NCBI GenBank assembly: GCA_023630585.1
Contig: CM042544.1
Location: 24,619,756 to 24,683,755 of the forward strand
Reading direction: 5' to 3'
Length of the DNA: 64,000 nt
Source of the DNA: Cranoglanis bouderius
Taxonomy: Eukaryota; Chordata; Actinopteri; Siluriformes; Cranoglanididae
A program made the position numbers and the translations under genes. This document shows positions 34,904-46,980 of this stretch, piece after piece. The notes beneath the pieces are model-generated. The model was not told where the DNA came from and searched no databases. It saw only the letters and a list, made by a program, of their open reading frames with translations. Numbering within the stretch: the stretch's first letter is position 1; each line of letters begins with the position of its first letter.

Positions 34904-36432
34904 GTATTTATGTTTTCTCTGAGGCTTTCTAGCAGCTCATGTTCAAAGATGGTCGATTTGTGTGTATGTGTACTATTATGTGTACTATTATAAAATGTTC
35001 TGGTCAGATGAAAATGGAAAAGAGCTGCCATAAGACAAGCATTACCCTAATTCTGTCAATGTTTTCTAAGCGAGATCAGACCCACTTTTCACAAACATTT
35101 TTTTTTTTTGTCACTGACTTATTAGATTTCTCTATAGACCAGTAGGCAATATTAAAATCTGAACCTGTTATCAAAATCTCAGTTATGAACTTTTAATCCA
35201 CACAGTTGGTTTATGTTAAAATCAGTGTGTACGCAGTAATTGGCATGTACGGTTTATGTGGTTCTGCACAGGTGAATGTGGGTGAGATCACTAATGTACC
35301 CTTCTCGCTGGGCTGCAGGTTAATGGTGTGTATGGAGTGAAGTTCCGGATCCTGGAGAAACTAATCAGCAGAGGTTGCCAGTCCACTGCACCCTCTGAGC
35401 TCTGGTGTCCATGGTCCCAGGTGTCTGCTGCACTGATATTGCTGCAGGGCAATGAGCTAGAGCAAACAGAGATGAGTTCCTCTCTCTGACTTCCCCTCTC
35501 TCCCTCCTTCCATCTTTCCCACATTTAGCTACCATGGAAACCCTCCTTGAGGCCCTAAGAATTTACAAAGGGGAGCGAGATGTGTAGAAACCATTACCTT
35601 CTAAGCAGGAGTTCTGTGTGACCTGCCCTACTTACCTTGCCACAACAGCTACTGCTTTTCTCACAGTTGCCATTTGTGTAGCAGTTAAATTTCTCTTGTC
35701 ATACTTAAGGTCTAATAGTCCTTATCTCAGACTAGCAATCCTGCTGGACTGTGCTAAGAGAGGTGATATTGTAATAAAAATGCATCTTCCAGAATTGTAT
35801 TCCAAATGATCTTTTTTTTCAGAATTCAAATGGAGATACCCGTGACCGCCTATTAAACACAGCACGTGATGATGTGTGGCTACTAATGTCCTTGGCTGTT
35901 GCACTAATGAAGTAGAATTTGCATTTCCTTTCATTCAAGGTCATTTGAGTTATTGAGGAAAAAATTCCCATGATCACCAAAAATATAAATAAAGAAATAA
36001 AAATGGTAAAGAAAAGAAATGAGTGAGAGAGCAGTTTACCCCAAACTGCCACAGTGATTCATGATTTCCAATTTAGCCAGAGTTTGAATTCAGAAGAGAT
36101 CCGCTCTGTTCAAACACAACAGCCCTGTTCTTTCTGCTACCAAACACATGCTGACAGAGGTTTTAATTGAATACGCACCATTAATCTTGGTTATTTTTCA
36201 CATATTCTGAGTCTATCATATACACTGAACTGTGAGCACTACAAGTGAAGGTATTTTCAGTAGGAAAGCCACACTTCTCAATTGCAGGATCCCTGCCCTC
36301 CTGGGCTGGAGTTTTGCATATTTGCTCTATTGTCTTAAATTACCTTTCATCTTTCAGCATTTACTGCATCTTAGTAAACGATTCCTCACTCCATTCAACC
36401 ATGCACCGGCATAGACTAATATATATATATAT
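34904..36432. other. Intergenic DNA, no confirmed gene
   Basis: A segment at 35320-35490 is open for about 57 codons on the plus strand after a plausible acceptor ('cgctgggctgcag'), reading 'VNGVYGVKFRILEKLISRG' and then a stop. I do not recognise it and cannot join it to other exons. Confidence 0.4.
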
Positions 36433-36433
36433 A

Positions 36434-38047
36434 CATATCCCTCACATTTTTGTAAATATTTTATTATATCTTTTCATGGGACAACACTGAAGAAATGACA
36501 CTTTGCTACAATGTAAAGTAGTGAGAGTACAGCTTGTATAACAGTGTAAATTTACTGTTCCCTCAAAATAACTCAACACACAGCCATTAATGTCTGAACA
36601 GCTGGCAACAAAAGTGAGTACACCCCTAAGTGAAAATATCCAAATTGGGCCCAATTAGCCATTTTCCCTCCCCGGTGTCATGTGACTCATTAGTGTTACA
36701 AGGTCTCAGGTGTGAATGGGGAGCAGGTGTGTTAAGTTTGGTGTTATCGCTCTCACACTCTCTCATACTGGTCACTGGAAGTTCAACATGGCACCTCGTG
36801 GCAAAGAACTCTCTGAGGATCTGAAAAAAAGAATTGTTGCTCTACATAAAGATGGCCTAGGCTATAAGAAGATTGCCAACACCCTGAAACTGAGCTGCAG
36901 CACGGTGGCCAAGACCATACAGCGGTTTAACAGGACAGGTTCCACTCAGAACAGGCCTCGCCATGGTCCACCAAAGAAGTTGAGTGCACGTGCTCAGCAT
37001 CATATCCAGAGGTTGACTTTTGCAGAATAGACATATGAGTGCTGCCAGCATTGCTGCAGAGGTTGAAGGGGTGGGGGGTCAGCCTGTCAGTGCTCAGACC
37101 ATCTGCATCAAATTGGTCTTCATGGCTGTCGTCCCAGAAGGAAACCTCTTCTAAAGATGACGCACAAGAAAGCCCGCAGACAGTTTGCTGAAGACAAGCA
37201 GACTAAGGACATGGATTACTGGAACCATGTCCTGTGGTCTGATGAGACCAAGATAAACTTTTAAAAAATTGGTTCAGATGGTGTCAAGCGTGTGTGGCGG
37301 CAACAAGGTGAGGAGTACAAAGACAAGTGTGTCTTGCCTACAGTCAAGCATGGTGGTGGGTGTGTCATGGCCTGGGGCTGCATGAGTGCTGCCGGCACTG
37401 GGGAGCTACAGTTCATTGAGGGAACCATGAATGCCAACATGTACTGTGACATACTGAAGCAGAGCATGATCCCCTCCCTTCGGAAACTGGGCCGCAGGGC
37501 AGTACTCCAACATGATAACGACCCCAAACACACCTCCAAGACGACCACTGCCTTGCTAAAGAAGCTGAGGGTGAAGGTGATGGACTGTCCAAGCATGTCT
37601 CCAGACCTAAACCCTATTGAGCAGCTGTGGGGCATCCTCAAACGGAAGGTGGAGGAGCGCAAGGTCTCTAACATCCACCAGCTCTGTGATGACATCATGG
37701 AGGAGGGGAAGAGGACTCCAGTGGCAGCCTGTGAAGCTCTGGTGAACTCCATGCCCAATAGGGTTAAGGAAGTGCTGGAAAATAATGGTGGCCACACAAA
37801 ATATTGACACTTTGGGCCAAATTTGGACATTTTCACTTAGGGGTGTACTCACTTTTGTTGCCAGTGGTTTAGACATTAATGGCTGTGTGTTGAGTTATTT
37901 TGAGGGGACAGCAAATTTACACTGTTATACAAGCTGTACACTCATTACTTTACATTGTAGCAAAGTGTCATTTCTTCAGTGTTGTCCCATGAAAAGATAT
38001 AATAAAATATTTACAAAAATGTGAGGGGTGTACTCACTTTTGTGAGA

Positions 38048-38050
<3 letters not shown>
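36434..38050 (+). mobile_element. Tc1/mariner-like transposon inserted in TA repeat
   Basis: The arms are long inverted repeats (over 190 bp): 'cctcacatttttgtaaatat' at the left against 'atatttacaaaaatgtgagg' at the right, and 'caacactgaagaaatgacac' against 'gtgtcatttcttcagtgttg'. The right end adds 'ggtgtactcacttttgtgag', absent at the left, where TA repeat replaces it. Both sides abut (TA)n. Confidence 0.9.
36789..37806 (+). pseudogene. Tc1-like transposase with stops
   Basis: N-terminal part from 'MAPRGKELSEDLKKRIVALH' (36789) with helix-turn-helix 'GYKKIANTLKLSCSTVAKT' stops at TAG 37028. The middle resumes in another frame ('SDETKINF' near 37240) and hits TAA at about 37261. The C-terminal part to 37806 is intact and keeps 'QHDNDPKHTS' and 'SPDLNPIEQLW'. 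All three catalytic acids are present, so the damage is limited to a shift and stops. Confidence 0.88.

Positions 38051-38128
<78 letters not shown>
38051..38128. repeat. (TA)n microsatellite
   Basis: About 39 TA units at the right border of the Tc1-like element, followed by a short (TTA)n. Confidence 0.95.
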
Positions 38129-38133
<5 letters not shown>

Positions 38134-38699
38134 TATTATTATTTTACTAGTGTTGTGGATATAGTATAATTTTGATGGCACTGCAATAAAAAGAAGTGAT
38201 GGTAATGGATTCTGACAATGATGACACAACATGTTTGTCACCACTGTTTGTCAAACTCAAACAGTTTCTCCTAAGCTCCTCTGTGCCGGTGTTATTTGGT
38301 AAGTCTTTAGGAAGAACCAATTTGAGTGTTGCAAGGGATTTTTTTTTTAAAGAGACACCATGTTTGCAGAAGGAAATTAAATAAATGTGATATTTAAAAT
38401 GTTTCTGAGCAGTTTAGACAGGTTCTTTAAAAACCTGAGACAGACTTTGCAGCAAGCCTTTGAAATTTGGTGTGCACAGTATAGTATATTGAATACAGTA
38501 TATACCGCATAGTGGCTCTGGAATGTATTGTCATGTAACTGTGGTGTGTGATATAAATCAGGTAGACCAACTCAGCATTAATCAAGAGAACCTGCTTTTT
38601 AAAGCAAATTAAAACCAATCGGTCAAATATCCTCTAAATCATTTTCCAACTATAATTTCAATTTTTTTTTTTACATACTTGTACAATACCTAAATGTTG

Positions 38700-38945
38700 A
38701 AAATAACTTGTTCAGTTGAGCTCAGGGATCTGTGCAGGCCACTCGAGTTCTTATACACCAACCTCCTGGAACATATTTGGATTAGGCCTCTTAGTTTCCA
38801 CTGAGAAGAAACCGTAATGCTACAGTACAGCCTACAAGGACATCCTATACAATCATGTGCTTCCAATTTTGTGGCAACAGTTTGGGGAAGGCCCACATAT
38901 GGGTGTGATGGTCAGGTGTCCACAAACCTTTGGCCATATAGTGTA
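38700..38945 (-). repeat. Dispersed repeat, second copy
   Basis: Ends in 'ggtcaggtgtccacaaacc' and carries 'ggcaacagtttggggaagg'; the reverse complement matches the repeat nested in the DIRS relic at 24163-24370. Confidence 0.7.
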
Positions 38946-38969
38946 TTTTAAAATAAATAAATAAATAAA

Positions 38970-39090
38970 TGAATGTGGGTGTGCATGGTATCCCATCCAG
39001 GGTGTGTTCCTGCCAGGGATAGGCTCCAGATCGCAACCATAAGCTTGACCAGGATAAAGTGGCTATTGAGGATGAATGAATGAATGAATA
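38970..39090 (-). repeat. Partial dispersed repeat, reverse orientation
   Basis: 'gtatcccatccagggtgtgt', 'cctgccagggataggctcc' and 'gaccaggataaagtgg' are the reverse complement of the left half of the 358-622 repeat family, followed by (GAAT)n. Confidence 0.7.
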
Positions 39091-39614
39091 ATAATTTATG
39101 ACAGTATACTGTCTACTATTTTTTTGTTTGTTTGTTTTAGACAGTGATTTACTTCACTAATGTCCTTCCACTGAACATGACACTTTATGCCCATATGACC
39201 TGTACTTTGTTCCCACTTCTTTGTGCCTCTTTTGGGAAGAGTTTAAGATTATCCCCAAATGTTCCCATTTATTCTCTATTCTGTTTCAGCATAACTGCTG
39301 ATGGCCAAACTGAATGGCCCATGATTTTTAAATGGCTTCTCTAGGTCTTTAACAATTTTGGTCAAAACAGGTGGTCTCCTCTAATATGTCTGCCTCTTAA
39401 TCCCATCCTCAACATGTGTTTTGTATGTTATTGTATCAAGCTGTCAGAAACATGTTCCTTGTGATGTTTGTATTTTGTGGGAAGTGCCTGTAGCCTGGAT
39501 GGACTATCTTTTACAATAGCCAAAATGATGCTGCAAATCTAATAAATACACTGTCCATTTGTGTTTCTTCCAGGTCATCCAGTTTTCACCAACCTCCCAA
39601 AACATTCTGTTTCT

Positions 39615-39800
39615 TGAACTGGTATCTCTAAATTGCCCCTAGCTGTGAATGTGTGAATGTTTATGCACATGGTGCCCTGTGATGGACTGGTATTCCATCC
39701 AGGGTTTATTCCTGCCTAGCACCCAGTGTTACTGAGATGGGCTCCAGATACACCATGACTCTGATAAGGATAAAACACTTACTGAAGATGAAAGAATGAG
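39615..39800 (-). repeat. Partial dispersed repeat, reverse orientation
   Basis: 'aattgcccctagctgtgaa', 'gccctgtgatggactgg', 'catccagggtttattcctgc' and 'ctctgataaggataaaacac' are the same family as at 358-622 and 38970-39090. Confidence 0.75.
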
Positions 39801-40259
39801 CATTTTGTCTGCATTTCTAACCAGCTAGTTACACTCTGAGATACTGATGTGATGGTCTGTGGAGGTTTACTGCAGGAGGAGAAAAAGGAATGTAGATAAG
39901 ATAAAAGGTTTGCAAAAGGTTTTATAAGATAAAATACCATTGTGCTCTATTACTAACATGTTATTTTAATCATTTTCAGTGAAACTCTCATGAAAGTATT
40001 TTATTGCAGTTTTATTAAAATGGCAAGATTGGTTGATGGTAGATCAAATCTTAAATGATTAAAGAAGAAATTTGTGCTGTCACCACTTTTACTACTGTCT
40101 CCCATCCACCCAAAATGTATGAGTGCATCACACTTATCAATATAATTGTACAGATACATTCAAATACATACAAATTTATTTAGTTTATTTCCTCATAGTC
40201 CACCCCTCCCCCAAAATGAATTCCTGACTATTTCACTAGAACTACCTTCTTTTTGTCTG

Positions 40260-40263
<4 letters not shown>

Positions 40264-40331
<68 letters not shown>

Positions 40332-40346
40332 TGTGTGTGTGTGTGT
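40264..40346 (+). repeat. Compound (GT)n(GCGT)n(GT)n microsatellite
   Basis: About 19 GT units, then about 7 GCGT units, then GT again. Produces Cys/Val-rich and Thr/His-rich false frames. Confidence 0.95.
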
Positions 40347-40929
40347 TCTAATGCTGAGAAGTTGGCATGCAAAGGTGAGAAAAGCACTGAGAAGAGAAGT
40401 CTCTATGTGTCTGGTTTTTTTTCATTGTTTTGTTTTGTGTGCTCTATACATGCCAAAGGGCACCATTAACCTATAAAACCACTCAGCTTTCAACTCACCT
40501 TGGGTGTTCTCTTGGCAGACTTCAACACTCATGTTAAGCACACTAAATCACACAGAACCACTGAATCTTTCCACCTCTTATTGAGAGGATACTGATTTTA
40601 AGGTGATAGCTTACTAATTGTGAAAGATCTATCTATATAGTTTCAGTGACATACAGTATGAAGACTGAAATGGTGGAAGGGAAGAAAATATGGAATTACT
40701 ATTTCACATGTTGAAGTATACTGCTGTTGCACCCTGCATGCCGCACTTCACACCGCCTTAACATTAACCATTCAGTACTCAAACAAACCTACAAATATAG
40801 GAACCTGTTCCAATCAATAGAAGTACAACATGCAGAACATACTGCAACTAGTCAGCAAAAGCAAAACCTCACAGCACCTATTAGGAGATGGCTTTTAAAA
40901 GGAATGCATATTGAAGTTGCCTCAGAGAA

Positions 40930-40930
<1 letters not shown>

Positions 40931-40968
<38 letters not shown>
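40931..40968 (+). repeat. (GT)n microsatellite
   Basis: About 19 GT units. Confidence 0.95.
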
Positions 40969-40969
<1 letters not shown>

Positions 40970-41559
40970 TTCAGTAAGACCACATTCACCTGTGGAGCCA
41001 GGTCTGCATTTTTTAAAATCATGAAATTCTTTTGAACTGCTGTTATTTTTTGTCTGCATTTTCTAGGCATTTTGCTTTTGTTTGATTATTTCAATCTATT
41101 TATTAAACAGTTTTTTTTTTTGTTTTGTGATTTTGTTGAGGCCAAAAAAAGCATGATTTTGTTGCAGCTTTTTAAAAAAAAATTGTGATGCAACTTGCAG
41201 AGTTTTTGTGCTTTTTTGGGGAAAATTACTTGAATTGGTGAAATTGCAATTGTATGAAATTGTTTTGCACGGTCTTTGGCAGTGGTTTGTTGGTAGCTAA
41301 ATGAGACCTTTTAGCTGTACTCATGTTCGACGCACGTGAATCGAAGAGGGCTTTGGCTGAATGCGCATTGTGATAACGTCACATGATGCGTCTTGTCTCA
41401 AATCTGTGGTAATTTAAAAAAATTGCAAGCTCCTCAGAATATTGTGGAGTTTGTTTGATTTTGTGTTAATTTCTGCGGTGCACTAAAGGTTATGTGAAGT
41501 GGTTTCTTCTCATATGCCTGCCTCTTAATTCCACTTTCAACATACTATACTTCATACTC

Positions 41560-42262
41560 TAGGAGCACTGAGCTCTGTTGTTTCACCTTCACCAGGGCAT
41601 CATGCTTCATCTGTAGACAGTGTGAAAAAAGGATTCCTCATAGCTTAGTCCTTAATATGCAAATATCATGCTTAAAAGAATAAAGAAGCACCTGAAAGAA
41701 CAGGTCTGGAATGGAATTCAAATGACTGAAGGAGCTTTTCCTTTAGTTTTCAGCACTGAGGCACATGACATAATTTTTAACACTCAAGTAGATATGTAGT
41801 AAATGTATCATGTAGTTATCAAGGTTCATACTATTTAAAACCATGCATCTGCTTTATTCTGCCAGCACTCACCAGGAATGTTTCCTCAGATGAATGAGTG
41901 CCAGCCACATATAAACAGTATCTCTGGTGCCAGATGCCAGAGGAGCAGTAGGTCTAAGAGTCCTCTGGCCTGGCCAACCTCACTGCAGCACTCAACCATT
42001 CGATCTGGGACTCTGTGCTCTTCTGCTTGTAAGCCTGCAGCAGAAATCCTGCTCTTTCTCATGGGAGTAAAAGGAGGGAATTTGTGTTACCAATATGAGC
42101 ATCTCAACATTCAGTTCACTTCTCTGCTCAAGAGGCATTGAGTAATTTCTTCAATTTATACTGACTGTAGTGTGAATGTGATTATCTAGTTTATTTAAGT
42201 ACCACCGGACTTTACATGACCTTCCATTTTTAGCTCATAATAATAGCTCAGAAATATGCTAA
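41560..42262 (+). repeat. Segmental duplication, unit 1
   Basis: Near-identical blocks recur in order in unit 2: 'taggagcactgagctctg', 'aaagaagcacctgaaagaac', the 270-bp core from 'gctttattctgccagcactc' (41851), and the tail 'ttccatttttagctcat'. The core contains an 87-codon open frame from 41878. Confidence 0.85.
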
Positions 42263-42362
42263 ATTTCCTTGATAAATTATGTAAATCACTTTGGTTAACT
42301 GTAGTTGTTTTAAATGCGCTTTATAAACAAAATACGCTTGCCTATTTTACTAATTTAAAACA

Positions 42363-42363
42363 G

Positions 42364-42424
<61 letters not shown>
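42363..42424. repeat. (CA)n microsatellite
   Basis: About 31 CA units. Confidence 0.95.
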
Positions 42425-42425
<1 letters not shown>

Positions 42426-42665
42426 TATTTTATTGGCCAAGCTGAATGACAGACTGCTTTACAGTTGGTTTTTGGTGAGTTCTGAGCCAAGTGAGAAGCC
42501 TTGCAGATGTTCTCTAAGCCACAGCAGGTGTATGGCACAGCATGCACACTGGCCAGTGAGGACTCTTGGTTGAATTCTAATTAATCAAACCTGTCCGTGT
42601 GGACCAGGTCATAATGGCCTACCTGGATTCTCTGCATGTCACATAAGCATGGTGGCCAACAACAA

Positions 42666-42667
<2 letters not shown>

Positions 42668-42713
<46 letters not shown>
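42668..42713. repeat. (CT)n microsatellite
   Basis: About 23 CT units; faces a (GA)n tract about 205 bp away. Confidence 0.95.
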
Positions 42714-42716
<3 letters not shown>

Positions 42717-42915
42717 GGTGGCCCATGCTCAGTGGAGGTGGCACCGCTCCAAGTTGTTCATTAAAGCTGATATCAGAGAAGTAGAGTAAAACTGGCCGAA
42801 CCTCCACTACTGTCTGCTGTTTATCACACAGCAAGAGTAAGGCAGCTGATATTCTTACTCTTTAAGGTGTAGGTTGTGTAGTGATTCATATTCTCTGTCA
42901 ATAGAGATTATTGAG

Positions 42916-42917
<2 letters not shown>

Positions 42918-42969
<52 letters not shown>
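42918..42969. repeat. (GA)n microsatellite
   Basis: About 26 GA units, complementary to the (CT)n at 42668-42713. Confidence 0.95.
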
Positions 42970-42971
<2 letters not shown>

Positions 42972-43555
42972 AAGAGTGCTGTACTGTAGGAGCACTGCGC
43001 TCTGTTATTTCACAAGTTGGCACCATGCTTCATCTGCAGACAGTGATGGGAACAGCATGAAAAAATATTGCTCATAGCTTAGTCACGAAATATGCAAATA
43101 TCACACTTAAGAGAATAAAGAAGCACCTGGAAGAACAGGTCTAGGGTTCAAATAAAATTAAATGGTTGGTATTTTTTCATTCAACTTTCAGCACTAAATC
43201 ATTGGCATATTAGAATGGCATTATTTTCTGTTAACACTCAAATAGTAAATCAATATGTAGTAAATGTATCATATGCAGTTATCAATGTGCATAATATTCA
43301 AAACCATGGATTGATTTTGATTGTTTAGGACAGCAGAATGGTACTTCCTGAAATTATGTAATTTGTGTTGTTTGTGTGATGTGCTAATAGTTGGTCTCAA
43401 ATGCTGAAAATGTTCATAAAAAACTCATTGTGTATTCTATATGCACATAATCATTAGATATTCTGCCTTATAAAGCATTTAATATCATCGAAAGGGAAGA
43501 TCTCCCTCTAATGTCTAACAAAAATAAAATGAAATAGAAAAACAACACCAAAACA

Positions 43556-43603
43556 ACAACAGCAACAACAACAACAACAACAATCAATCAATCAATTTAA
43601 ACC

Positions 43604-43670
<67 letters not shown>
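43556..43670. repeat. (AAC)n, (ATCA)n and (GATA)n microsatellites
   Basis: AAC units at about 43556-43582, short ATCA run, then about 17 GATA units at 43604-43670. Confidence 0.95.
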
Positions 43671-43671
<1 letters not shown>

Positions 43672-44096
43672 GGCTACATATGATGAAATGCTGCAACGAA
43701 CTGTGTTGGGTTGATTGTATGTTGGCATGTGTTGTTTTCCTTGACCTCTGCTTTATTCTGCCAGCACTCACCAGGAATGTTTCCTCAGATGAATGAGTGC
43801 CAGCCACATATAAACAGTATCTCTGGTGCCAGATGCCAGAGGAGCAGTAGGTCTAAGAGTCCTCTGGCCTGGCCAACCTCACTGCAGCACTCAACCATTA
43901 GACCTTGGACTCTGTGCTCTTCTGCTTGTAAGCCTGCAGCAGAAATCCTGCTCTTTCTCATGGGAGTGAAAGGAGGGGATTTGTGTTACCAATATGAGCT
44001 CTCAACATTCAGTTCACTTCTCTGCTCAAGAGGTATTGATTTGAGTAATTTCCTGAATTTTTACTGACTGCAATGTAAATGGGGTAATCTAGTTTA

Positions 44097-45642
44097 CAGT
44101 GGGTATAGAAAAGAATCACCCCCTTTTAAAATAATCACATTTTGTTGCTTTTCAGCCTGAAATGAAGACGGAAGACAGACACAGTTTTTGTTTTATCCAG
44201 CTGTATTTACTCAGTGCAACTTATAACATCCAAGTGAAAGATATAACACCAACATGTCAGGAAAAAAAACAAAACAGAATCACTGAGTTGGAAAAAGGAT
44301 CACCCCCTTGCTTTAATTTGCCTTAATGTTTTAATTACAGCCTTTAGTCTGTTGGGATATGTCTCTAACTTTGCACATCTAGACTTCGCAATATTTGCCC
44401 ACTCTTCTTTGCAGAACTGCTCAAGTTCAGTTAAATTTGATGGTGGCCGTTTGTGGACTGCAGTCTTCAAGTCATTCCACAGATTTTCCATGGAGTTTAA
44501 GTCTGGGCTCTGATTGGCCATGCAAGGACATTCACCTTTTTCTCCTTCAACCACTGTGTGGTCAGTTTTGCTGTGTGCTTTGGGTCATTGTCATGTTGGA
44601 AGGTAAACCTTCTTCCCATTGACAACTTTCTGGCAGAGGGCAGCAGATTTTCCTCAAGAATTTGATGGTATTTTGCCCCATCCATTTTCCTTCTATCCTG
44701 ACAAGTGCTCCAGTCCCTGCTGCAGAGAAACACCCCCATAACAGGATATTATCACCTCCATGCTTTACTGTAGGAATGGTGTTATTTGGATGGTGAGCTG
44801 TATTGGATTTCCGCCAGACATATTGTTTGGTGTTGAGGCCAAATAATTCATCTGACCATAACACCTTTTCCCATGTGGCCTCAGAATCTTCAAGGTGCAT
44901 TCATGTGGCCTTTCTTTAGGAGTGGCTTTTTTCTTGCAACCCTCCCATACAAGCCACATTTGTGGAGAATCTGTGATATTGTTGTCACATGCACACAATG
45001 ACCACTCTTTGTCATAAATTCTTGCAACTGCTTCAGAGTTGCTGTAGGCCTCTTGGTAGCCTCTCTGACCAGTTTCCTCCTGGCTCTTTCATCCAGTGTG
45101 GAGTGATGTCCTGATCCAGGGAGGGTCTGTGTTGTGCCAAATACCTTCCACTTCTTAATAATAGACTTCACTGTGCTTCTAGGCATTGATAAAGCCTTTG
45201 AAATTTTTTTGTATCCATCTTTTGACTTGTGCCCATTCTGGAGATCTTTTGACAGTGTCTTGCCACCCACAGTTGATTGTTTGCTTCAGTTTCAGTACAA
45301 AATGCTCCAGGAAAGCTCTTTTCTAGCTAAACTAATCAAACTGTCCACAGCTGATCACAGTTGAAAGTCAAATGGCTTTGTGTGCCATTGCGAAGGTGAT
45401 TATCTACACCTGATTGAGTTTACAAGTCATTTTTAGGAGGGGGGTGATCCTTTTTCCAACTCAGTGATTCTGGTTTTTTATTTAAAAAAAAAAAAATTAA
45501 CATTTCTGACATGTTGGTGTTGTATCTTTCACTTGGATGTTATAAGTTGCATTGAGTAAATACAGCTGGATAAAACAAAAACTGTGTCCATCTGCATTTC
45601 AGGCTCAAAAGCAACAAAATGCGATTATTTCTATACCCACTG
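44097..45642 (-). mobile_element. Tc1/mariner-like transposon inside duplication unit 2
   Basis: Perfect ends: left 'cagtgggtatagaaaagaat', right 'gattatttctatacccactg', flanked by TA on each side (44095-44096, 45643-45644). Arms of about 210 bp ('cagctgtatttactcagtgc' against 'attgagtaaatacagctgga'). Length 1,546 bp. Confidence 0.95.
44300..45270 (-). pseudogene. Tc1-like transposase, two frameshifts
   Basis: Minus strand: N-terminal part from 'MGGKTLSKDLQNGHKSKDGY' (45270) with helix-turn-helix 'ISKALSMPRSTVKSIIKK' and the 'CGLYGRVARKKPLL' linker. The frame shifts near 44890 into 'VLWSDELFGLN', and shifts again near 44630-44560 into 'QHDNDPKHTA'. It ends in 'SPDLNSMENLWNDLKTAV'. Asp, Asp and Glu of the catalytic triad are all still present; only frame breaks prevent a full product. 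Confidence 0.88.
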
Positions 45643-45720
45643 TATCTATATCCACCTAACTTTACAAGATCTTCCATTTTTAGCTCATATTGATGAAACA
45701 TGCTGGTGCAGATATACTGG

Positions 45721-46793
45721 ATATAGATTTGAGTGATGAGAAGTCATTTCTGAAAATGTCTCCTGTTCTCAGATCACACATCACTGGAACAGGTGAACAT
45801 GACATTACTGTTACAGCTCCCTACAGAGAATAGTGATGACTCTCTCTTTTCTTGAGAAAGACAGTTAACCATTTTGATTAATGTTATTCATTAGAAATAA
45901 TAACCCCTCTCAGGCATTATGGACTGTTAATTGACTACATGAAGAATGTGGGATTTAGCTAGTTTCAGGTAATGTCACAACATTATGTTCTACACTAAAT
46001 CATGTATTAGTACTGAAGAGTTCTCAGCTACAAATTGGCAGTAGTCACAAGGGAAATGTTGTTGCTCCCTTTTCCTGTCAATGCTCCTGATTTACTGGTT
46101 TTAAACTTTTCTCTACAGTGTGCTTTCCTCACTGTTAATCTACAGAAACAATGACTTTCATTTATTGTCTTACTGCAGTTTATCAACATAAACAATATGC
46201 AGTTATAAACAGTATGTATCTCTCATCTGCCTCATGCTGTTTGTGATGTCTCCATTCTTTCCTCATTTATAGCCACTGGATGTCTTTACCTTTACTTGGT
46301 AAATATAAATTTTTCTCTCCATGGGACAAGTCATGGTTGAATTTAATTTTTCAGTAAAAGATCATTATTGAGGATCAACAAGAAATCAGCAGTTAATCAT
46401 GAGATATGGCATTGTATTAAGTGTTTTACTTATACTGTTTATGTCGCTCTGGATAAGGGCGTCTGCTAAATGCTATAAATGTAAATGTAAATGTTTTGTC
46501 AAACTGATTCATTATGCCTAAACTTTTGAACATTTGCACTGGGCATGATTTCCAATAGGGATTCATCGATACCAATATTGGTATAAGTCCAGTACAATGA
46601 CTGTTTACTCATAACCATACTCATAAAAATGCACTGATTCCTACATCTGATACATCTGATACCAGGTGATACTATATATGACATAAGCCTAGTGTACAGC
46701 TGGATATACTGTATGATTAATGATGGCAATCAAAGCAAAACATCTTTAACATAAAACTCAGCAGGAGGAGTTAATTGCTAGTGGCACAGTGCT
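45721..46793. other. Intergenic DNA
   Basis: No gene. A reverse copy of the common fish repeat tail is at 46445-46492 ('gtcgctctggataagggcg', 'tgctaaatgctataaatg'). Confidence 0.5.
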
Positions 46794-46980
46794 GTGAAAA
46801 AGTATTTGATTTCGTCTGTTTTTGTGTATATCTCATACTAAATTGTTTCAGAAATTAAAACAAAATCTAAGATAAAACAAAGGCAACCTGAGTAAACACA
46901 AAATACAGTTTTTAAATGATAATGTTATTTATTGAAGCAAAAAAGTTATCCAATACCAACTGGGCCTGTGTGAAAATATA

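Larger units (their letters stand above)
38129..41559. other. Intergenic DNA with scattered repeats
   Basis: No exon recognised. Contains the named repeats at 38700-39090 and 39600-39800 and two GT microsatellites. Confidence 0.45.
42987..45720 (+). repeat. Segmental duplication, unit 2, interrupted by insertions
   Basis: Matches unit 1 from 'taggagcactgcgctctg' (42987). It has about 430 bp of extra DNA (about 43312-43749, including AAC and GATA repeats), then the core from 43750, then a whole Tc1-like element (44097-45642). After the element the match resumes with 'actttacaagatcttccatt' (45659). The core open frame is kept here too (from about 43771). Confidence 0.85.

Noticed and set aside
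40146..40476. Cys/Val-rich and Thr/His-rich open frames
   Set aside because: Produced entirely by the GT/GCGT microsatellite.
43604..43670. GATA array as a sex-chromosome marker
   Set aside because: GATA repeats occur on sex chromosomes of some vertebrates but are also common elsewhere; one array is no evidence.
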